NCBI GenBank assembly: GCA_029570245.1
Contig: JAKQSH010000212.1
Span: 1-9,720 of the forward strand
Length of the DNA stretch: 9,720 nt
From: Deltaproteobacteria bacterium
GTDB taxonomy: Bacteria; Myxococcota_A; SURF-8
Reading direction: 5' to 3'
Both the position numbers and the translations under genes were made by a program. Shown piece by piece: positions 5,176 to 9,720 of this stretch; position 1 is the first letter of the stretch; every line of letters starts with the position of its first letter. The notes below the pieces were generated by a model. It was given only the letters and a program-made list of their open reading frames with translations. It was not told the origin of the DNA and made no database searches.

Positions 5176-7488
5176 ATGAATCAGATACACTGTCCAAAGT
5201 GCGGAACACTGATTGCCGGAAACGCAAGATTCTGCGGAATTTGCGGAGCGGAAATTTCCAGGCATGAAAAAAGTTTCAAATATGACGCCGAAGCCGCCGC
5301 GCGCACTGCCGCACAGAGCACTCTTTACGGACGCAAGTCTGTATTGGACAGAACTTTGCGTCTGTGCGGATTTGCTGCAGAAGGTTACGGCAACATTATC
5401 TACATTCAGGGGCCAGCCGGCATAGGTAAAAGCGCTGTGCTGGGCGATATCGAAAAGACCGCCAAAAACGGTGGTTTTCAGGTACTGCGCCTCAGTGGTC
5501 TGCCTGAATTTTCTCAGCTTACCTTCCACCCGCTGACACGTCTGCTGGAATATGCGCTCGAAATAAAGAAAACGGATTCTTTCAAGACAGTGAGCGGCAG
5601 GCTGGATGAACTTCATCACTTCGGCCTGAAACAGTACGATATTGAACGAATCCGCGATCTAATAATGGTTGACGAACAGCCCGAAGAAAGGCGACGAGCC
5701 GACGAAAAAAACCGACTGATGAGCTTGGCAGCGGCCTTCATGCGTCTCATAATCTCGCTTTCAGAGCGCCGACCACTCCTGCTGAGTTTCGATCATCTGC
5801 ACTGGTTCGATGCTTTTACACTGGATTTCATAAACAAACTGGCCGGCAACATAAAAGAACGGCACATTCTTATGGCGGTCTGCGACCGCGAAAATCTGGC
5901 GCGCCTGAAAAACGCCGACAACCTGCATTTCATCCGTCTGGAAAAATTGTCTGGACGCGACATCCTTTATATTGCCCGCTCGCATATGGACACCGATATA
6001 CTGCCGGTGGAACTGGAAGAAAAGATCATCGGCATCACTGACGGAAATCCGTATACCGTCAAAGCGCTGCTGGACCTGCTCTGCGATCAGAACTGGATCA
6101 GCCGCAAAAACGGCAAATGGAAAATTTCGGAACGGCTGCACGAGTATGAAATTCCACTCGGCCTGCATAAAACGCTGGTGGCGCGCCTTGATCTGGTTCA
6201 GCCGCATCTTCTGGAACTGCTGCGCATCGTGGCGGTGCTGTCGTCGGAATCAACTCGTGAGGGTATTTTCTCGCAGTACCAGCATAAAAAACACCTGGAC
6301 GAAGACCTGCACGAGCTGACAGAGCGCCACTGGCTGAAGCAGGGAGAGCACTGCGGCAAAGTCAATTACGTATTCGCTCAGAACTACCTGCACGAAATAG
6401 TATACAACGGCATGCAGGAGAGCGACCGCCAGAAACTTCATACCGGTGCAGGCGCTTATTTTCAACGAAACGCACCCTGCGATGTGAGAATGCAGAGTTC
6501 TCTTGTCGTTTCCAATACAACGCGTTGCGATCACGAAAAACATCATCTGGTGAATTTTCTGGAACGTTCCGGCGAAAGACTGGCGCAGAAACTGCATTTC
6601 CATCTGGCGGCCCAGTGTTTCGAAAAGGCCGTGCTTATTCTGGAACACCGCCTGAGACGCAGCCCCGACGAAGCTTTCATGTACCGCCGCAAGCAGGCAT
6701 TTCTCATTCTGGCGCTGGCCGGAGCCCACAGCAGTCTGGGCCAGAAACGCCGCGCCTGGCAGGAATACCGCCACACAGTGACTCTTTCCGAAGAAAACGG
6801 TCTGCCGTTTCTGGCCATCGACGCGCTTATGGCTCAGGCGGCTCTGCCCATGAACGAAGCCGACTCGGTAAAACAGGCCCGCGCCTGTCTCAATCAGGCG
6901 TTGCGTAAAGCGCAGGACACCGCTTCGACTTATTATCTGGCGCGCGTCAAGCATGCACTGGGAGAATTCTGCCGCAGCCGCAGCGAATTTGATGAAGGCC
7001 GCGAATATCTTAAGGAAGCCGAAGCCGACGCACTGGCGGCGGAGGTCGGCATCAACGAAGATTTGAAGATTATGAATCTGGTGGCATGCGACCGGGGACG
7101 GCTCGAACTGGAGCGCGGCGACCTGCACAACGCCAACATTTATCTGTCGCGCTCCGTAAAAGAATCGGCGATACTGAAAGACCGTGTCACGTTGACACGC
7201 GCCCTCGAAATGCTTTCGCTGCTTTTCGCCGAACGCCGCATGGCCGACCGCGCCGCCGAATATTCCGAACAGGGTCTTCAGGTGGCGCGCAAGCTGGGCG
7301 ACCGTCCCACCATGGCCGGATTCTGTCATCGCCTGGGACGCTTCAAACAGAGCCTGGGACTTTTTGATGAAGCTCACGCATATTACAGCGACGCACTGGA
7401 ACTCAGCCGCGAAGTCGGCTGGGAGGCCGGAGTAAAAAAATGCGAATCGGCCATGCTTAAACTCAAGGAGGCCATGCAGGAGCAATGA
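5176..7488 (+). CDS. Zinc-ribbon / AAA_16-like P-loop ATPase / TPR protein
   Basis: This 770-aa protein opens with a zinc ribbon (CPKCG...FCGICG; C6, C9, C20, C23), then a P-loop NTPase domain with Walker A GPAGIGKS at 79-86 (bases 5410-5433). The Walker B-like strand is LLLSFDHLHWFD at 201-212. DGNPYTVKALLDLL at 289-302 matches the GNP-x-(F/Y)-V-x-x-L block typical of AAA_16/STAND-like ATPases. A winged-helix-like region follows, then helical TPR-type repeats from about 475 to the end (for example the helix pairs near 585-620 and 690-745). Proteins of this architecture in related bacteria often carry an adenylate/guanylate cyclase or kinase domain as well; none is visible here. It is probably cytosolic, since there is no signal peptide or TM segment. 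ATG 5176 is chosen because the next in-frame stop upstream is at 5095-5097, no other ATG lies between, and the ribbon starts at residue 6. The Shine-Dalgarno is weak. The 3' end overlaps nagZ by 4 bp. The substrate is unknown. Confidence 0.8.
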   Translation: MNQIHCPKCGTLIAGNARFCGICGAEISRHEKSFKYDAEAAARTAAQSTLYGRKSVLDRTLRLCGFAAEGYGNIIYIQGPAGIGKSAVLGDIEKTAKNGGFQVLRLSGLPEFSQLTFHPLTRLLEYALEIKKTDSFKTVSGRLDELHHFGLKQYDIERIRDLIMVDEQPEERRRADEKNRLMSLAAAFMRLIISLSERRPLLLSFDHLHWFDAFTLDFINKLAGNIKERHILMAVCDRENLARLKNADNLHFIRLEKLSGRDILYIARSHMDTDILPVELEEKIIGITDGNPYTVKALLDLLCDQNWISRKNGKWKISERLHEYEIPLGLHKTLVARLDLVQPHLLELLRIVAVLSSESTREGIFSQYQHKKHLDEDLHELTERHWLKQGEHCGKVNYVFAQNYLHEIVYNGMQESDRQKLHTGAGAYFQRNAPCDVRMQSSLVVSNTTRCDHEKHHLVNFLERSGERLAQKLHFHLAAQCFEKAVLILEHRLRRSPDEAFMYRRKQAFLILALAGAHSSLGQKRRAWQEYRHTVTLSEENGLPFLAIDALMAQAALPMNEADSVKQARACLNQALRKAQDTASTYYLARVKHALGEFCRSRSEFDEGREYLKEAEADALAAEVGINEDLKIMNLVACDRGRLELERGDLHNANIYLSRSVKESAILKDRVTLTRALEMLSLLFAERRMADRAAEYSEQGLQVARKLGDRPTMAGFCHRLGRFKQSLGLFDEAHAYYSDALELSREVGWEAGVKKCESAMLKLKEAMQEQ

Positions 7489-8483
7489 GAGTCGCCGAGC
7501 TTGAAAAACTGGCCGGGCAGATGATTTTCTGCGGAATCGCCGGAGAAGACACAGACCCGCAGATTCGCGAAATGGTGGAATCCGGGCGCGTGGGCGGACT
7601 GGTTCTTATGGGGCGCAACAGCAAGAACTCCGACCGTGTGCAGAACATGGTGGAGCGTCTTCAGGCCCGCAGCCCGCACGGGCTGTTTGTGGGGATAGAT
7701 CAGGAAGGCGGACGGGTCATGCGCCTGCGCGAAGATCGTTTTCTGCTGCCGTCTGCGCGCGAAATGGCCGCCTGGCCAGAAAAGGAGCTTTTCGAGCAAC
7801 CCTATCTTGTGGCGCAACGCATGAACGAAATCGGCATAAACGTGAATTTCGCGCCGGTGATCGACGTTGACTCGAATCCTGCAAATCCGGTCATCGGAGA
7901 TCGTTCGTTCGGAAACAATGCCGACGAAGTCTGGCGTTGTGCAGCTATCTATGCCGATGCTGTACGGCGCGGACGCGTGCTGCCCTGTTTCAAGCATTTT
8001 CCGGGTCACGGCGATACCGACCGCGACAGCCATTTAGAGCTTCCTTTCGTGCGGCACGACGCGCAGCGGCTGTCTGCGGTGGAACTGGCGCCGTTCGCCG
8101 CCGCCGTCGCCTGGGGTGCTGAAATGATAATGACCGCCCATGTCGTTTTTGAAACGCTTGACCCGGAATATCCGGCCACGCTTTCTGAAAAAATAATTTC
8201 GGGGCTTCTGCGCGAACGCATGGGATATAAAGGAATCGTCATAAGCGACGATCTGGAAATGAAAGCCGTGGCGGAACGCTACGATTCCGATGAAATCGCC
8301 TTCAGACTGCTTTCAGCCGGGGTGGACATGGCGCTGTGCTGCAACAGCTACGAAACCGCGCTGAATCTGCATCGGGCGCTTGTAAGGCAGATCGAAAAGG
8401 GCCGTGTTCCGCTCGAATACATGGAGCGGTCCGTGGCGCGCATCAGGAAAGTCAAAGAAAAGTGGCGCATTGGAGTACATTGA
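7485..8483 (+). CDS. nagZ: Beta-N-acetylhexosaminidase, GH3 family (NagZ type)
   Basis: The 332-aa length is close to the single-domain NagZ of E. coli. NagZ removes the non-reducing GlcNAc from muropeptides during peptidoglycan recycling and acts in the cytoplasm, which fits the absence of a signal peptide. Family hallmarks are GLFVGIDQEGGRVMRLR at 66-82, NFAPVIDVDSNPANPVIGDRSFG at 121-143, and KHFPGHGDTDRDSH at 170-183. The last contains the Asp-x-His dyad (D181, H183) used as acid/base in GH3 NagZ enzymes. IVISDDLEMKAVA at 251-263 holds the expected Asp nucleophile (D255). The barrel therefore appears complete and active. The ATG lies in an ATGA overlap with the ATPase stop, and AAGGAGG at 7465-7471 is 13 nt upstream, implying translational coupling. 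A few single-domain GH3 enzymes have broader aryl-glycosidase activity, but the motifs favour NagZ. Confidence 0.95.
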   Translation: MRVAELEKLAGQMIFCGIAGEDTDPQIREMVESGRVGGLVLMGRNSKNSDRVQNMVERLQARSPHGLFVGIDQEGGRVMRLREDRFLLPSAREMAAWPEKELFEQPYLVAQRMNEIGINVNFAPVIDVDSNPANPVIGDRSFGNNADEVWRCAAIYADAVRRGRVLPCFKHFPGHGDTDRDSHLELPFVRHDAQRLSAVELAPFAAAVAWGAEMIMTAHVVFETLDPEYPATLSEKIISGLLRERMGYKGIVISDDLEMKAVAERYDSDEIAFRLLSAGVDMALCCNSYETALNLHRALVRQIEKGRVPLEYMERSVARIRKVKEKWRIGVH

Positions 8484-9720
8484 ACAGCGCAGGAGCCGCA
8501 CGCATCGACCGTCTTATGACTGCGTTGCGCCGCCGTCTCTTCAGCTCGCTTCTGGCCGAAGCCGCCGCACGCATGATAACGCTCATGCTGCTGCTGTTTC
8601 TGGCGGTCTGGCTGTTTTACGTAACCGGGTTTTCGCCGGTCGAAGCCCGTTTTGTTTTCTGGCCGCTGGCGGTGCTCTCCATCGCATATCTGGCCGGCAA
8701 ATATTTCTGGATTCCGGCCATGCGTTTTTCGTCGGATCGCGAAATCGCCCGTCTGGCAGAAGAGCGCGAACCGCGTCTGCGTGACCGTCTGCTTTCGTCT
8801 GTGGAACTGCGCAGCGTTCTGGAGTCGGAACATGAACCGCATTTCAGCCTCAGCATGGCCGCAGCCGGACTGGATCAGTTGACCGAGTCGCTTGAAAAAA
8901 TTTCCGTCTCGTCCGTGATCGGCCTGGAGTCGCTGCGACGCGCCTGGCTTATGGCTCTGGCATCGGTACTGCTGACGATTCTGGCGTCCTGGACTTACTC
9001 CACCAGTGTAAAAACCACGCTGGCCGGTCTTTTCGGCGACGGAGCACTGGCTTCGTATTATTCGGGATCGGTCAACTTCATCGCAGGAGACATCAGGCTG
9101 TTATACAGATATCCGGCCTACACCGGGCTGCCCGACATGGAGCTGTCGGGCGGAACCGGCGATATCGAAGCCTATCCGGGAACAATTGTGGAAGTGTCGG
9201 TGCGCAGCTTCGAAGAATGCGACGAAGGTCGCATGGTTATGAAAAGCGGACAGGAAATTGTGCTTGACCGCAAAGACGCCCACAATTTCACCGGCAGCTT
9301 CACGCTGCTTGACGACGATCGCTACCGTTTCGAGTTCGACGGTGAAGCCGACGGACGCGACCATGCCATCACGGTCAAAAAAGACCGTCCGCCGGCGGTG
9401 ATGGTCGATTACCCGGCCTCCGAACTTGAAGAAGTCAAAGAGAGCGACATCATCGAACTCAGCTGGCGCATGGAAGACGACTTCGGCCTGACCGAAGCGG
9501 CCCTGATTATTAATTACGACGACGGCTCGAAACGCATTGATCAACGCATCGAACTGCCCGCACCGCCGGACACACCTAAAAGCCACGCTGCAAAGTGGCT
9601 GTGGGACTTGAACTCTTTCGTTTTTCAGCCCGGCGACCGCGTGATTTACCGCATCGAAGCCGCCGACAACGACACGGTTTCGGGTCCGAAAACCGGTTCT
9701 TCGCCGCCTTACTACCTAAA
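8480..9720 (+). CDS. DUF4175-type multi-TM membrane protein, N-terminal part (3' end outside window)
   Basis: Frame 2 stays open to the window edge without a stop, giving at least 413 residues. Hydrophobic helices lie at about residues 33-49, 54-73 and 155-172 (counted from the TTG). Between them is a charged stretch containing SDREIARLAEEREPRLRDRL. A long soluble, probably periplasmic region begins at about 180 and contains DIRLLYRYPAYTGLPDMELSGG followed by TGDIEAYPGTIVEVSV, a block I associate with DUF4175 proteins. Beta-rich segments follow (RYRFEFDGEADGRDH; ELSWRMEDDFGLTEA). The function of this family is not established. The proposed start is TTG at 8480-8482, overlapping the nagZ stop (TTGA), with GGAG at 8472-8475 four bases upstream. 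The alternative is ATG at 8516, without a nearby Shine-Dalgarno, which would shorten the protein by 12 residues. It probably belongs to the same operon as nagZ. Confidence 0.75.
   Translation, partial: MNSAGAARIDRLMTALRRRLFSSLLAEAAARMITLMLLLFLAVWLFYVTGFSPVEARFVFWPLAVLSIAYLAGKYFWIPAMRFSSDREIARLAEEREPRLRDRLLSSVELRSVLESEHEPHFSLSMAAAGLDQLTESLEKISVSSVIGLESLRRAWLMALASVLLTILASWTYSTSVKTTLAGLFGDGALASYYSGSVNFIAGDIRLLYRYPAYTGLPDMELSGGTGDIEAYPGTIVEVSVRSFEECDEGRMVMKSGQEIVLDRKDAHNFTGSFTLLDDDRYRFEFDGEADGRDHAITVKKDRPPAVMVDYPASELEEVKESDIIELSWRMEDDFGLTEAALIINYDDGSKRIDQRIELPAPPDTPKSHAAKWLWDLNSFVFQPGDRVIYRIEAADNDTVSGPKTGSSPPYYL

Noticed and set aside
5043..5267. Plus-strand 74-codon open frame overlapping the ATPase start
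   Set aside because: It overlaps the well-supported zinc-ribbon N-terminus by about 90 bp in another frame, has no recognisable domain, and its first part covers the divergent promoter region.
6250..7485. Long (411-codon) open frame on the minus strand opposite the ATPase gene
   Set aside because: It is antisense to a gene with clear zinc-ribbon, Walker A and TPR features. Its translation has no recognisable motif and is rich in Phe, Gln and His, as expected of a shadow frame of GC-rich codons.
9101..9586. Minus-strand 161-codon open frame near the window end
   Set aside because: It is a shadow of the DUF4175-type gene, whose frame stays open through the whole region and carries the family's YPAYTGLP block.

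Overview
The window looks like chromosomal sequence from a diderm (Gram-negative type) bacterium of moderate GC content. Three things point to the Myxococcota/Bradymonadota or wider former Deltaproteobacteria sphere: a secreted lipoprotein with Asp-Gly-Asp runs and a Cys-rich CGN..C..GEN..NCP.DC motif, a membrane sensor whose short C-terminal domain resembles the one named after Myxococcus MXAN_5187, and a zinc-ribbon/ATPase/TPR protein. This placement is inferred from protein style, not from a marker-gene comparison.

Layout. (1) Bases 1-1302, plus strand: the C-terminal half of peptide chain release factor 2 (prfB), followed with no spacer by an RlpA-type lipoprotein (DPBB plus SPOR domains). 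(2) Bases 1303-2957, plus strand: a repeat-containing 137-bp leader, a two-TM sensor-like protein with no recognised catalytic output domain, and a strong rho-independent terminator. (3) Bases 3042-5015, minus strand: one large Cys-rich surface lipoprotein with its own promoter candidate, Shine-Dalgarno and terminator. Its terminator converges with that of the sensor gene. (4) Bases 5110-9720, plus strand: a divergently transcribed, tightly packed group. It holds a 770-aa zinc-ribbon/P-loop ATPase/TPR protein, a NagZ-type beta-N-acetylhexosaminidase overlapping it by 4 bp, and a DUF4175-type membrane protein that probably starts on a TTG overlapping the nagZ stop and runs off the window end.

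How the genes fit together. An envelope theme runs through the window. RlpA-family proteins cleave denuded septal glycan, NagZ trims GlcNAc from recycled muropeptides, DUF4175 proteins are large inner-membrane proteins, and the lipoprotein is probably surface-exposed. The sensor and the ATPase/TPR protein look like signalling or scaffold proteins without an obvious catalytic partner here. I found no CRISPR array, transposase, phage gene, tRNA, rRNA or recognisable defence or toxin system. The most distinctive signal is a 75-residue stretch of the lipoprotein in which an acidic residue occupies almost every second position.
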